Below are positions 51,971-60,992 of a DNA stretch of 64,000 nucleotides, piece after piece. The DNA comes from Paucimonas lemoignei (GTDB taxonomy: Bacteria; Pseudomonadota; Gammaproteobacteria; Burkholderiales; Burkholderiaceae_D): positions 124,001 through 188,000 of the forward strand of contig NZ_SLZQ01000007.1 in NCBI RefSeq assembly GCF_004342585.1, given 5' to 3'. The notes beneath the pieces were generated by a model. That model saw nothing but the letters and a program-made list of their open reading frames with translations. It was not told where the DNA came from and did no database searches. Numbering within the stretch: position 1 is the stretch's first letter; each line of letters begins with the position of its first letter. Both the position numbers and the translations under genes were made by a program.

Positions 51971-54900
51971 TCAATACCGCACCCGGGTGTTTTTCGATTG
52001 CACCTTGTTCCCGGGATTGCGCGATACCAGCATGCTCTCGAAGTGGCTGGCGGTGCATGGCGGGGAATACAGATAGCCTTGTGCATAATCGCATCCAGCT
52101 TCACTTAACAATTGCTGCTGTTCCGGCGTTTCGACGCCTTCGGCGATGACCTTGATGCCAAGCTTGTGAGCCATGGCAATCATCGAGTCGGTGATGGTTT
52201 TGTTGGTGGGATCCGTGGTCATGTCCCGCACGAAGGATTGGTCGATTTTCAGATAATCGATATCGAAGCGCTTCAGATACGCCATCGATGAATAGCCGGT
52301 GCCGAAATCGTCGATCGCGACCTGCATGCCCGCCGCCTTATATTCCTGCAGCAGATTCGTCACCTGACTGGATGTCTGCATCAGCAAGCCTTCGGTGATC
52401 TCGACGACGATATGGGGTGTCGTTCCGCCTTCGCTGTGCAGGAAATCAATCCAGGCATCCTTTTTCGGCAGACTGAACTGCACGGGCGACTTGTTTACGG
52501 CGATCTGAAACGGCGCCTTGATCAGCTCGCTCCATTGTCGAGAATATGTGACAGCCTGTTGAAAAACCCAGTCGCTTATTTCATCAATGAGGCCCGATTC
52601 CTCAGCCAGGGGAATGAACTGCGATGGCGCGATGAAGCCAAGTTCGGGATGGCGCCACCTGATCAGTGCTTCGGCCTTCCAGATACGGCCGGTGGCAAGC
52701 TCGATAACCGGCTGAAAGTACAGTTCGAAGTGTTTTTCCTGCAGGGCTCGCCGCAGCTCGTTCATCACGCGATGGCGGCGATGCGCGTTTTCATCCATCT
52801 CGCGCGTGAAATAGGCGAAGCGGTTCTTGCCCGCCTGTTTGGCGGAATACATCGCCTGGTCCACCTTGCGCAGCAATTCATCGTGCGTCTTCGCGTCGTC
52901 CGGATACAGTGCGATGCCGATGCTGGCGGAAACGCCGGTCGGTTCGGCGCCCAGTGAAAACGGCTGGCTAAGTGCCTGCAGGATTTTTTCGCAGATTTGC
53001 TCCACCCTGTCATGCTCATGGTGCAGCTCGTTCAGGATGACGGTGAATTCATCGCCGCCCAGGCGGGCCACGGTATCGGTATCCCGCACGCACTCCTGGA
53101 TGCGCTTGGCGGCATGGCGCAGCAGGAGATCGCCTGCTTCATGCCCCAGCGAATCGTTGACCTGCTTGAAGCGGTCAAGATCAATAAAGAGCAGGGCGAG
53201 CTTATGGTGGTTCCGGCTGGCTTGATTCACGTCCTGCTCCAGGCGATCGCGAAACAGCCGGCGGTTTGGCAAGCCGGTCAGGATATCGAAGTTTGCCAGT
53301 CGCCAGATATGTTCGTCGGCTTCCTTGCGGTCGGATATGTCACTGAACATGCCTGTCATGCGCAGCGGTTTGCCATTGGCGTCGCGGGCAACGACGATAC
53401 CGCGCGACAGCACCCATTTGAAATCGCCGTTCTTGCATTTGGCGCGGTACTCGCAGATATATGTCGGCACTTTGCCTTCGATATGCTCGCGCAGCGCCAT
53501 GCTCACGCGCCGCAGATCGTCAGGATGAACGCGGGAAGGCCAAAGCATCCGGTAGCTGGGCGAGTCTTCCGGCGCATAGCCCAGGATTTCCTTGGCGCGT
53601 TCTGAATAGTAGACCGTCCTGTTGCGGGGGTCCCATTCCCATATGCCTTCGCCGACACCCTCGACGGCCAGGCTGAGCATGTCGTTTGCGGTGCGCAATT
53701 GCTCCTCGGCGCGCAATTGTTCCGTCAGGTCGATGGCGGCGCCCCGCAACGACAAGGGCTTGCCATCCTCGTCGAGGAAGACTTTTGCGCGCGAAAATAG
53801 AGTGTGCTTTTCACCATTGGGAAAATTGATACGTATCTTTTCTTCATAGATGCTGCCCGTCTCCCATGCGCGTTGCATTGCTTTCAGTAGACGTTCACGA
53901 TCTTCTGCATGAGTGACTTCCAGCATTTCGTCAAAAGAATAGCGCTGACGATCAGGCGGCAAGCCCATCATTGCCGCCAATCTCGGGGACAAGTCAGCTA
54001 CCTGCTTGTCGAGAAATACATTCCAAGTGCCAATATTCGCCGCATCGGTGGCAATCCGGTAAAACTCTTCACTTTCGCGCAACTTGCTTTCCGTGCGTAC
54101 CTGCTCGGTGATGTCGGTTGCCGTACTGATTACGCCCACTACTGTATTGTCGCTGCCGAAGAAGGGCTGCCATGACAGCGCCAGGTAAAGGTCCCGCGAG
54201 GTGCCGTCTTCGTTTTTGCCGAAAGTGAGCTTTTTGCGTTCTATGTGGTATGGCTGGCCATGCTGAAAGACGTGATCCAATATGGGCAATTCCCATTCTG
54301 CAGTGGCGGGAAAGGTTTCATGATACGGTTTGCCGATGATGTCGAAGTGGCCGGTGAGGTCGCGGTGCGCTTTGTTTTGTAGCCAGTAGCGATGATCCTT
54401 GCCAAGCATTACCGTGCAGGGGACCGGTATCGCCCTCACCAGCGAATAAATATATTCCCGTTCCTGCAGCAGATCCTTGGTCCTTGCGGCGAAGCCAGGC
54501 TCCGGTTTTTCCGCCCGTGCGCCTGCGCTTACGCCGGCTTGTTGCGGCGCTTGCACTTCATCGCTCGCTCCCGTTCCTGTGCCGGCAATGCGCGCTTTGG
54601 TCCAGACGGCTTGCGTGACGTCTTCCGCGCAGTGAAAAATATGGGAAATATTGCCATTGCTATCGAAGACTGGAGAATTGACCGGGCTCCAGTAATGCTC
54701 TTCCACTACTTTCTTCCCATCTCTTTCCACCGTGATGTCGTAGCGCTGGATGGGCATCATGTTCGAAGTCTTATCCTGCATGACGCGCAGCAGCGATGTC
54801 CGCAGGTTGTGAGTTCCGCTGGCTGGCGGGGCATACTGGTTGTCCGGAAAAATGTCGAATATGTTGCGACCGATGACATCGTTATGGGATGCCTGGGTTA

Positions 54901-55078
54901 TGCGCAGATAGGCCTCGTTGGCAGCTACGATCGTGAAGTCCGGTGTGAGGACCAGGCAGGGAACGGGAATGGCATCGAAGAACGCATGAAAGTCCGGTTC
55001 ATCGATGGAGTGCGATTCAGAATCAGGATCCATGGTGCTTTCATAGGCATATTTACAATAGAGTGCCGGTGAATGCAT
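51971..55078 (-). CDS. Four-PAS GGDEF-EAL cyclic-di-GMP enzyme
   Basis: 1035 residues (ATG 55078; ATG 55033 would remove 15). Four PAS-type domains (about 25-155, 210-335, 345-465, 475-600) are followed by GGDEF (about 605-770) with DILTGLPNRRLF, an RDTD inhibition site and RLGGDEFT, and EAL (about 785-1020) with KAEALIRWRHP, DDFGTGYSSM and IAEGVETPEQ. Both catalytic sites look intact, so it may make or break cyclic-di-GMP depending on PAS signals. No membrane helix, hence cytosolic. Likely clients include the PilZ protein at 13.8 kb. Confidence 0.94.
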   Translation of the reverse strand: MHSPALYCKYAYESTMDPDSESHSIDEPDFHAFFDAIPVPCLVLTPDFTIVAANEAYLRITQASHNDVIGRNIFDIFPDNQYAPPASGTHNLRTSLLRVMQDKTSNMMPIQRYDITVERDGKKVVEEHYWSPVNSPVFDSNGNISHIFHCAEDVTQAVWTKARIAGTGTGASDEVQAPQQAGVSAGARAEKPEPGFAARTKDLLQEREYIYSLVRAIPVPCTVMLGKDHRYWLQNKAHRDLTGHFDIIGKPYHETFPATAEWELPILDHVFQHGQPYHIERKKLTFGKNEDGTSRDLYLALSWQPFFGSDNTVVGVISTATDITEQVRTESKLRESEEFYRIATDAANIGTWNVFLDKQVADLSPRLAAMMGLPPDRQRYSFDEMLEVTHAEDRERLLKAMQRAWETGSIYEEKIRINFPNGEKHTLFSRAKVFLDEDGKPLSLRGAAIDLTEQLRAEEQLRTANDMLSLAVEGVGEGIWEWDPRNRTVYYSERAKEILGYAPEDSPSYRMLWPSRVHPDDLRRVSMALREHIEGKVPTYICEYRAKCKNGDFKWVLSRGIVVARDANGKPLRMTGMFSDISDRKEADEHIWRLANFDILTGLPNRRLFRDRLEQDVNQASRNHHKLALLFIDLDRFKQVNDSLGHEAGDLLLRHAAKRIQECVRDTDTVARLGGDEFTVILNELHHEHDRVEQICEKILQALSQPFSLGAEPTGVSASIGIALYPDDAKTHDELLRKVDQAMYSAKQAGKNRFAYFTREMDENAHRRHRVMNELRRALQEKHFELYFQPVIELATGRIWKAEALIRWRHPELGFIAPSQFIPLAEESGLIDEISDWVFQQAVTYSRQWSELIKAPFQIAVNKSPVQFSLPKKDAWIDFLHSEGGTTPHIVVEITEGLLMQTSSQVTNLLQEYKAAGMQVAIDDFGTGYSSMAYLKRFDIDYLKIDQSFVRDMTTDPTNKTITDSMIAMAHKLGIKVIAEGVETPEQQQLLSEAGCDYAQGYLYSPPCTASHFESMLVSRNPGNKVQSKNTRVRY

Positions 55079-55281
55079 CGGTTCGATACAGTAGCGTGAT
55101 GCACGGTAATTTATGCCTGTCGATGGGATTCGGAAAAATTTCAGAATAGATATCGCCCTATAATAGGATTGTAAAAATAGAAATCTATTCTGAATTAAAG
55201 GGGCAACGACAAGGCTCTTTCTAGAGGATCTAGCGCGTCGAACATCGATTCATTCCGAGAAAATCACGCAAGACAATAAGA

Positions 55282-56503
55282 ATGACCAATCTGGAAGCCG
55301 TTTACCGCGATGAGTCACGCCGTGTTTTCGCGACGCTGGTGCGCCTGCTCGGCAGCTTCGACCTGGCCGAGGAAGCCCTGCACGATGCCTTTGCCGCCGC
55401 GGCCGAGCGCTGGCCGCGCGAAGGCGTGCCGGCCAATCCGGTGGCCTGGCTGGTATCGGCCGGGCGCTTCAGGGCGATCGACCATCTGCGCCGCCAGCGC
55501 CGCTTCATGCCGCTGGACGACGTCGCCGGGCATGTGGAAAACCTCGCCGATGAATCGCAGGCCGAGCCGGTGGAGGAGTTGGAAGACGACCGCCTGCGCC
55601 TGATCTTCACCTGTTGCCATCCCAGCTTGTCGGAAGAAGCGCGTATCGCGCTAACCCTGCGCGAAGTGTGCGGCCTGACGACGGAAGAAGTCGCGCGCGC
55701 CTGCCTGCTCGCCGCGTCGACCCTGGCGCAGCGCATCGTGCGCGCCAAGGCCAAGATCCGCGACGCGCGCATTCCGTACCAGGTGCCCGGCATGGATGAG
55801 CTGCCTGCTCGCCTGCCGAGCGTGCTGCGCGTAATTTACCTGGTATTTAACGAAGGGTATTCGGCTTCGTCGGGCGACGCTGTGCTGCGTGCCGACCTTT
55901 CCGGCGAGGCGATTCGCCTGGCGCGGCTGTTGCAGACGCTATTGCCCGAACCCGAAGTGGGGGGGGCTGCTTGCGTTAATGCTATTGCATGAGTCGCGTC
56001 ACCATGCGCGTGTGAGTGCCGAGGGCGACCTGATTCCGCTGGACGAACAGGATCGCAGCAAGTGGAACGCGGCTTTGATCGCGGAAGGCTGCACGCTGGT
56101 GCAGCAGGCGCTACGCTCGCGCCGGTTCGGACCATACACCTTGCAGGCGGCGATTGCGGCCGTGCATGCGGAAGCCGCGCATGCAAGCGACACCGATTGG
56201 CGGCAAATCGTCGGTTTGTACGATGCGCTGCTGCGCCTGGAGCCGTCGCCGGTGGTCGAGTTGAATCGCGCGGTGGCGCTGGCAATGTGCGAGGGTCCGC
56301 AGGCAGGCTTGAAGCTGATTGAAAAATTGCTGGCCGAAGATGCGTTGTCCACCTACCACCTGGCGTATGCGGCCAAGGCCGACCTGTGCCGGCGCCTGGG
56401 CGACACGGACCCAGCCCGGCAAGCTTATGAGCAGGCCCTGCAACTGGCCAAACAGGAGCCGGAGCGCCGTTTCATCTGCCGTCGTATTGCTGAATTGCAA
56501 TAA
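55282..56503 (+). pseudogene. ECF42-type sigma factor, frameshifted in a G8 run
   Basis: The first frame (55282-55992) encodes sigma region 2 (YRDESRRVFATLVRLLGSFDLAEEALHDAF, AIDHLRRQRR) and region 4 (LTLREVCGLTTEEVARACLL), then stops early. The second frame (to 56503) continues exactly where it breaks off, with the long C-terminal extension of TPR-like character (HESRHHARV, GLYDALLRLEPSPVVELNRAVALAM, TYHLAYAAKADLCRRLGD). Removing one G from the run at 55959-55966 joins them into about 406 residues, the normal size for ECF42. The following VOC, YCII and SRPBCC genes are typical ECF42 company. It may be truly broken, phase-variable or a sequencing error. Confidence 0.88.
55959..55966 (+). repeat. 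Homopolymer of eight G inside the sigma factor gene
   Basis: Seven G would keep the frame; eight are present. Runs of this length slip readily during replication and are also a common sequencing fault. Confidence 0.95.
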
Positions 56504-56664
56504 AAAAATAATTGAAAATAATTTTGCGGGCATTGTCGAAAAGTGTTTTCCCCATTCGACTAGTGAGAGAAGCAGCCTCTGCAGTCCTGCTTCCGTGCCG
56601 CTGTGGTGCTGAGTCAGCGTCAATTCAGCACCGATTTTACTCAACCAAAAAAAAGGAAAACTTC

Positions 56665-57087
56665 ATGCCGCAACCTATCGCTTACCTCAACTTTAACGGC
56701 AACTGCGCCGAAGCCATGCGCTTTTATGAGCGCGTCCTGAACGGCAAGCTGGAGAAACTCATTCACGCCAAGGATTCGCCCTGGGCTGATCAAATGCCCG
56801 CCGACCAGGGCGATATGGTGATGCACGCCTGCCTGGCGCTCGACGGCAATGGCCTGCTGTATGGCGGTGACTGCCCGGGTCAGATGCCGTACGAGGGGAT
56901 CAAGGGCGTGTCGCTCACCTTGAATTACGACACCGTCGAAGAGGCGCAACGCGTGTTCGACAGCCTGGCCGCAGGCGGCACTATAGCCATGGCGATGCAG
57001 CCGTCGTTCTGGGCAAAAACCTGGGGCATGCTGGTCGACCGCTTCGGCACGCCATGGATCGTCAACGGCGAGATGCTGCCGTATTAA
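56665..57087 (+). CDS. VOC-family protein (PhnB-like)
   Basis: 140 residues from the ATG at 56665, six nt after AAGGAAAA; the frame opens earlier at 56512 without similarity. The glyoxalase-like fold is recognised from PIAYLNFNGNCAEAMRFYERVLNGK and the second module ending DRFGTPWIVNGE. PhnB-like VOC proteins are common members of ECF42 clusters. The substrate is unknown; a small electrophile or metabolite is usual. Confidence 0.88.
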   Translation: MPQPIAYLNFNGNCAEAMRFYERVLNGKLEKLIHAKDSPWADQMPADQGDMVMHACLALDGNGLLYGGDCPGQMPYEGIKGVSLTLNYDTVEEAQRVFDSLAAGGTIAMAMQPSFWAKTWGMLVDRFGTPWIVNGEMLPY

Positions 57088-57112
57088 TCAGAAAAAATTG
57101 CGGGGAAAATCC

Positions 57113-57451
57113 ATGAAATACCTTTGCCTGGTCTATCTCGACCAAGAAAACTGGAGCGCCTGTCCGGACGCTACATGTGCGGAGTTCGCGCAACAGCTCG
57201 CGGAAAGCGGGCGGCTCCTGGCTGCCGAGCCGCTGCATCCCATCCATACCGCGACCACGGTCAGGGTGCGCAATGGCCAGGTATCGCTCTACGACGGGCC
57301 GTTTGCGGAAACCAAGGAACAGCTCGCCGGCTTTTACCTGGTGGATGCCACCGACCTGAACGATGCCATCCGCATCGCCAGTGCGATTCCACCCGCCAAG
57401 TACGGCAGCATCGAAGTGCGGCCAGTGCGCGAACTGGCCCTGGATTCGTGA
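57113..57451 (+). CDS. YCII-related (DGPF-domain) protein
   Basis: 112 residues from the ATG at 57113. MKYLCLVYLDQENW opens the family, the signature YDGPFAETKEQLAGFYLVDA is seen at about 60-80, and a conserved IEVRPVREL ends it. DGPF proteins are the hallmark partners of ECF42 sigma factors, and the gene order here is sigma factor, VOC, DGPF, SRPBCC. They form dimeric ferredoxin-like barrels; biochemical role unsettled. Confidence 0.9.
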   Translation: MKYLCLVYLDQENWSACPDATCAEFAQQLAESGRLLAAEPLHPIHTATTVRVRNGQVSLYDGPFAETKEQLAGFYLVDATDLNDAIRIASAIPPAKYGSIEVRPVRELALDS

Positions 57452-57500
57452 TTCACACCCGCATCGACATAATCATTCAAGATAAACAGGAGAACACACC

Positions 57501-57944
57501 ATGCCCAGCACCATCCGTCTTCACCGCGTCCTGCGCGCCACGCCCGAACGTGCCTATCGTGCCTTCCTCGATCCGGACGCCATGGCCAAGTGGCTGCCGC
57601 CCTATGGCTTCACATGCAAGGTGCATCATATGGAAGTCAGCGTCGGCGGCACGTACAAAATGTCGTTCACCAACTTCAGCAGCGGCAATGGCCACACCTT
57701 CGGCGGCCAATATCTCGAACTGAAGCCAAACGAGCTGATCCGTTATACCGACAAGTTCGACGATCCGAATCTGCCCGGTGACATGATCACCACCGTCACC
57801 TTCAAGCAGGTGTCTTGCGGCACCGAACTCAGCATCGTGCAGGAAGGGGTTCCTGATGTCATTCCAGCGGAAATGTGCTACCTTGGCTGGCAGGAATCAC
57901 TGGCCCAGCTGGCGAACCTGGTGGACCCGGAAATCGCCGACTGA
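57501..57944 (+). CDS. SRPBCC-family (AHSA1-like) protein
   Basis: 147 residues. The helix-grip fold shows as IRLHRVLRATPERAYRAFLDPDAMAKWLPPYG, VSVGGTYKMSFTNFSSG, LELKPNELIRYTDKFDDP and a late GWQESLAQLANLV. AGGAGAA precedes its ATG. Fourth and last member of the ECF42 neighbourhood, 49 bp after the YCII gene. Such proteins bind hydrophobic ligands. If the sigma factor is inactive, this operon may be silent or read from another promoter. Confidence 0.88.
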   Translation: MPSTIRLHRVLRATPERAYRAFLDPDAMAKWLPPYGFTCKVHHMEVSVGGTYKMSFTNFSSGNGHTFGGQYLELKPNELIRYTDKFDDPNLPGDMITTVTFKQVSCGTELSIVQEGVPDVIPAEMCYLGWQESLAQLANLVDPEIAD

Positions 57945-57959
57945 AATCCGCTATTTCTT

Positions 57960-58325
57960 TCAGGCCGACTTGCTGTCGATGTCGGCCAGTGTTTCCCGGC
58001 CACGCGCGGTCAAACTGAGCAAGCCCGTTTCCGGATCGCGCGTGGCATGGCCTTTCTTTTCCAGAAAAGTGCCCACGCCGGCATCGAGCACGGCGAGCGG
58101 GTCTTGTGACAATTCCCGCAAACCATCGACGCACTGCTTGATGAACAGGGTTTGCCGGCCCAGATCGGTCAATTCCGGGTGGCCCGATCTGCCTATCTTG
58201 ACGAGCTTCAGACCGGCCAGGCGCTTGGTGTTTCGCGCGACGCATGCGCTCGGTCGGCTGCCTTTGGCTAAGACGAGGATTTCTTCCAGCGCGGTATATT
58301 CATCCCGGCTAAGTGTTTGATTCAT
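57960..58325 (-). CDS. Hypothetical winged-helix-like protein, 121 residues
   Basis: The sequence alternates short helices and strands (EYTALEEILVLAKG, NTKRLAGLKLVKIGRSGHPELTDLGRQTLF, GLLSLTARGRETLADID). Two LTxxGR elements look like the ends of winged-helix units, suggesting a duplicated DNA-binding fold, but I cannot name a family. Convergent with the SRPBCC gene. Cytosolic. Confidence 0.6.
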   Translation of the reverse strand: MNQTLSRDEYTALEEILVLAKGSRPSACVARNTKRLAGLKLVKIGRSGHPELTDLGRQTLFIKQCVDGLRELSQDPLAVLDAGVGTFLEKKGHATRDPETGLLSLTARGRETLADIDSKSA

Positions 58326-58406
58326 GGTGGTAAGGTGTAATGTCGTGCCGGCTATTGTACCGAGCGCCGGATGTTTACGCTAAAGCCTCGATTGTGAGAA
58401 GCTGCG

Positions 58407-58424
58407 ACGTGACTGAAGTCACGT
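58407..58424. promoter_or_regulatory. 8-bp inverted repeat upstream of the KTSC gene
   Basis: ACGTGACT (58407-58414), GA, AGTCACGT (58417-58424). It ends 12 nt before the ribosome site of the KTSC gene. It could be an operator or an mRNA hairpin near the translation start. Confidence 0.5.
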
Positions 58425-58446
58425 GTAAAAAACTGTGGAGGCATTC

Positions 58447-58728
58447 ATGGAAATGAAAAAAATCAACGCCGGCAAACTTCGCGCCATCGGCTACGACAGA
58501 CGCGAGCGTGTCCTGCGCGTCGAGTTCGATGATGGCAGCGCCATCGATTATTCGGGCGTCGGCGAGGAAGTGTGGCGCAAACTGTCGACTTCCGGCGCGG
58601 CCTGGAGCTACTACCGCGACAATATCGAAGAAGAATATACGGGCCGTCGAGGCAAGGTACAGTCGAAAGGAAATGCACAGGCGCTGGCGGATCTCTTCAA
58701 GGCGCCCAATGATGATGCCGAAAGTTAA
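58447..58728 (+). CDS. KTSC-domain protein
   Basis: 93 residues from the ATG at 58447, five nt after GGAGG (a GTG at 58435 would overlap this site). The domain spans RAIGYDRRERVLRVEFDDGSAIDYSGVGEEVWRKL and SAAWSYYRDNI-like text (SGAAWSYYRDNIEEEY). KTSC is a small beta-rich domain of unsettled function, sometimes fused to lysyl-tRNA synthetase. Stand-alone copies such as this are common in proteobacteria. Confidence 0.82.
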   Translation: MEMKKINAGKLRAIGYDRRERVLRVEFDDGSAIDYSGVGEEVWRKLSTSGAAWSYYRDNIEEEYTGRRGKVQSKGNAQALADLFKAPNDDAES

Positions 58729-58834
58729 GGCCTAATCGGTGTATGTCTAAGCTGTTCCTGTCCTGATGTCGCGTCCTTTGGTTTATAGTACTGGCTGCAC
58801 TGAATCTCCACTCCTATTTATCTAATAACAGCCC

Positions 58835-59311
58835 ATGAAAATCGACAAGGACACCGCGGTCACCATTCGTTTAAGCGTCGCCGAAAGTAACGGCAAGGTC
58901 ATCCAGAGCGGCAAAACCCCGATTGCCTATCTGCACGGCGGTTACGACAATTTGTTCCCGAAACTGGAAGCCGTCCTGCAAGACCAGGAACCGGGTTTCA
59001 AGGCCACGGTGGACCTGGCGCCGGAAGATGCATTCGGCCAGCGCGATGAAAACCTGATGCGCACGATTTCCAAAAAAGAATTTCCGCCGGGAGTCAAAGT
59101 GGGCGGCCAGTTGCAAGGCTATAACGATGCTGGCGAAGAACTGATTTTTACCGTCCTCAAGATCAAGGGCGACCAGGTCATGCTCGACGGTAATCACCCA
59201 CTGGCCGGTAAAGCCCTGCGCGTCGGCGTGGAAGTGGTCAGCGTGCGTGCCGCCACTCCAGAGGAAATCACCCACCGCCATGTGCATGGCGAGCATGGCC
59301 ATCACCACTAA
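58835..59311 (+). CDS. FKBP-type peptidyl-prolyl isomerase, SlyD-like
   Basis: 158 residues. FKBP and inserted-flap domains are visible: IAYLHGGYDNLFPKLEAVLQDQEPG, then DLAPEDAFGQRDENLMRTI, GVKVGGQLQGYNDAGEELIFTV and DGNHPLAGKALRVGVEV. A His-rich tail (HRHVHGEHGHHH) would bind nickel or other metals as in SlyD. It catalyses proline cis-trans isomerisation and acts as a chaperone. No hydrogenase or urease genes are adjacent. Confidence 0.92.
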   Translation: MKIDKDTAVTIRLSVAESNGKVIQSGKTPIAYLHGGYDNLFPKLEAVLQDQEPGFKATVDLAPEDAFGQRDENLMRTISKKEFPPGVKVGGQLQGYNDAGEELIFTVLKIKGDQVMLDGNHPLAGKALRVGVEVVSVRAATPEEITHRHVHGEHGHHH

Positions 59312-59462
59312 AACGGCAATGCGAATTGGCAGGTTTGTTTAAAGATTGGTTGCGACGCCGACGCTTGCTGGATCGCAAATGCTGATCTGATCCCATTGGG
59401 GCACGAAATCTTTATTTGGTGTCACAATGGATCTCTACCCAGTCAACCCTTAGGAGGAAATG

Positions 59463-59729
59463 ATGATCGACCAATCGCAAAACGAAATCGCCAAGGCCTT
59501 CCTGGAACAATCCAGAAGCGCGGCGCAACAAGCTTACGGCGCATGGGAAATGGTAATGAAATCCCAGAAGGCGATGCTGGATTCGATGCGTAGCACCGGC
59601 GCACCGTTTGCGCTCGCCGCCGACCAATACGACAAGCTCATCGACTATCAATCCCAGCAATACCGGGGCGCGCTCGAATATATCGACAAGATGATCTCGG
59701 ACTTCCAGCAGCAGCTCAATAAACGCTAG
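59463..59729 (+). CDS. Hypothetical helical protein, 88 residues (phasin-like length and composition)
   Basis: A perfect AGGAGG stands five nt before ATG 59463 (ATG 59460 is too close), implying strong translation. The product is almost wholly helical and amphipathic (NEIAKAFLEQSRSAAQQAYGAWEMVM, LAADQYDKLIDYQSQQYRGALEYIDKMI). Composition resembles small phasins that coat PHA granules, which would suit this organism, but I cannot confirm a family match. Single gene. Confidence 0.6.
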   Translation: MIDQSQNEIAKAFLEQSRSAAQQAYGAWEMVMKSQKAMLDSMRSTGAPFALAADQYDKLIDYQSQQYRGALEYIDKMISDFQQQLNKR

Positions 59730-59799
59730 AAGTAAGCCAGACATCACCGAAGCAGACCACGATTCATTTCATTGCGTATCCTTCATCGTGGCCTGCCAA

Positions 59800-60516
59800 T
59801 CAAAACCGTTCATGCGGCAGAAGAAAGCGCCACTCCCCCGGCTTTAGTCCCGCCATGCTGATGCGTCCGATGCGGATGCGCTTGAGAGCCGATACTTCCA
59901 GCCCGACCTGGGCGCAGGCATGCTGAATCAGGCCTGGCTGCAACCCCTTCACCGCAAATCGCAGGCGCGTCTCGTTTTGCCAGCTTACCTTCATTGGCGG
60001 CAGTACTTTGCCTTTATACACAATGCCCCGGTTCAGCTGGTGCAAGCCATCCGCCGCCAGTTCGCCGCTGACATCGGCAATCACTTCATGTTCGATCAGT
60101 AATGGGTCATGGGTCAGCTTGCGGATGACTCGCCAGTCGTCCGAGGCAATGAGCAGGCCGCTTGCCATGGCTTCGAGCGGGGCCGATAAACTCGGTTTGC
60201 TGAGGTGCCGCTTCAGCAGGCGAATGCCCGAGCGGTCGTCGGCAGAACGGTTTTCTTCAGAGACTTGCCGCATCACGGCTTCCGCTGCTACGCCGGATGG
60301 CTTATGCAGCAGGATCGTCACCGGCTCGGCAGGCGTGCACACCGCGCCAGGCAGCAGCTCGGCTTGGGCGAGCGGACTGACGCGATGGCCTGGCTCTTCG
60401 ATGATCTCGTTGCCGACCTTTACCCATCCGCCTTCAATGTAATGCTCAGCCTCGGTGCGGGAGCAGGAAAACTGCTGCGCTACCAGCTTGGAAAGACGAA
60501 TCGTGTCTGTGCTCAT
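59800..60516 (-). CDS. RsuA/RluF-family protein with altered catalytic motif
   Basis: 238 residues from the ATG at 60516. An S4 domain (IRLSKLVAQQFSCSRTEAEHYIEGGWVKVG) precedes the synthase domain (LLHKPSGVAAEAV, HEVIADVSGEL, GRISMAGLKPGEWRFL). In active enzymes the catalytic Asp lies in GRLDxxTSGLLLLTND; here the text is APLEAMASGLLIASDDW, so Arg-Leu-Asp has become Pro-Leu-Glu. Pseudouridine formation is therefore doubtful. It could act as an RNA-binding factor instead. Otherwise size and layout are normal. Confidence 0.8.
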   Translation of the reverse strand: MSTDTIRLSKLVAQQFSCSRTEAEHYIEGGWVKVGNEIIEEPGHRVSPLAQAELLPGAVCTPAEPVTILLHKPSGVAAEAVMRQVSEENRSADDRSGIRLLKRHLSKPSLSAPLEAMASGLLIASDDWRVIRKLTHDPLLIEHEVIADVSGELAADGLHQLNRGIVYKGKVLPPMKVSWQNETRLRFAVKGLQPGLIQHACAQVGLEVSALKRIRIGRISMAGLKPGEWRFLLPHERF

Positions 60517-60662
60517 GTCCGGCCTATTCAAAAAGTGAAGCGAATTGTATCAAGCCGATTGCGGCAAGCCGATCGGGATTCGTCAGGCCGAATGCTCTAG
60601 CCCAGTGCCGCAGCCATTGCGCCGATGAGTTCCTCCCCGAAGTTTTCGCTGCGTTATTTCCC

Positions 60663-60992
60663 TTATTCCTCGCTTACTTGCTCGTACCATTTCGCATAGG
60701 GAGTGTTTTTCACCAGATGACGGTTGTAGTCTTTCGCGCCGTCGTCCCACCATACCGGGCCCCGTTCGCCAAGGCCAATCTTGGCGGCGTTCACCGCAGC
60801 CCGCGCCTTGGCCAAACGTTCGGAATCTTGTGCAAGCATGGCCGAACGGACTTCGCGGCGTGCCGCCATGAGGTCGCGGGTCAGGGCTTCCCGTTCGGCT
60901 TCAGGTAGATGCGGATTGCTGGCGCGCCAGAGGCGGCCCCGCACCACAATATAGCGGTCGTCGGGCGTGCGATAAGTCTGCTGGCTGGTCAT
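60663..60992 (-). CDS. Conserved hypothetical protein coupled to endonuclease III
   Basis: 109 residues from the ATG at 60992, overlapping the endonuclease stop (ATGA). The text DDRYIVVRGRLWRASNPHLPEAERE, a charged helix (LMAARREVRSAML) and GLGERGPVWWDDGAKDYNRHLVKNTPYAKWY is familiar from many proteobacteria as an uncharacterised protein, sometimes mislabelled as a Tol transport protein. No membrane segment. Coupling to a DNA-repair gene may hint at a related role. Confidence 0.75.
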   Translation of the reverse strand: MTSQQTYRTPDDRYIVVRGRLWRASNPHLPEAEREALTRDLMAARREVRSAMLAQDSERLAKARAAVNAAKIGLGERGPVWWDDGAKDYNRHLVKNTPYAKWYEQVSEE

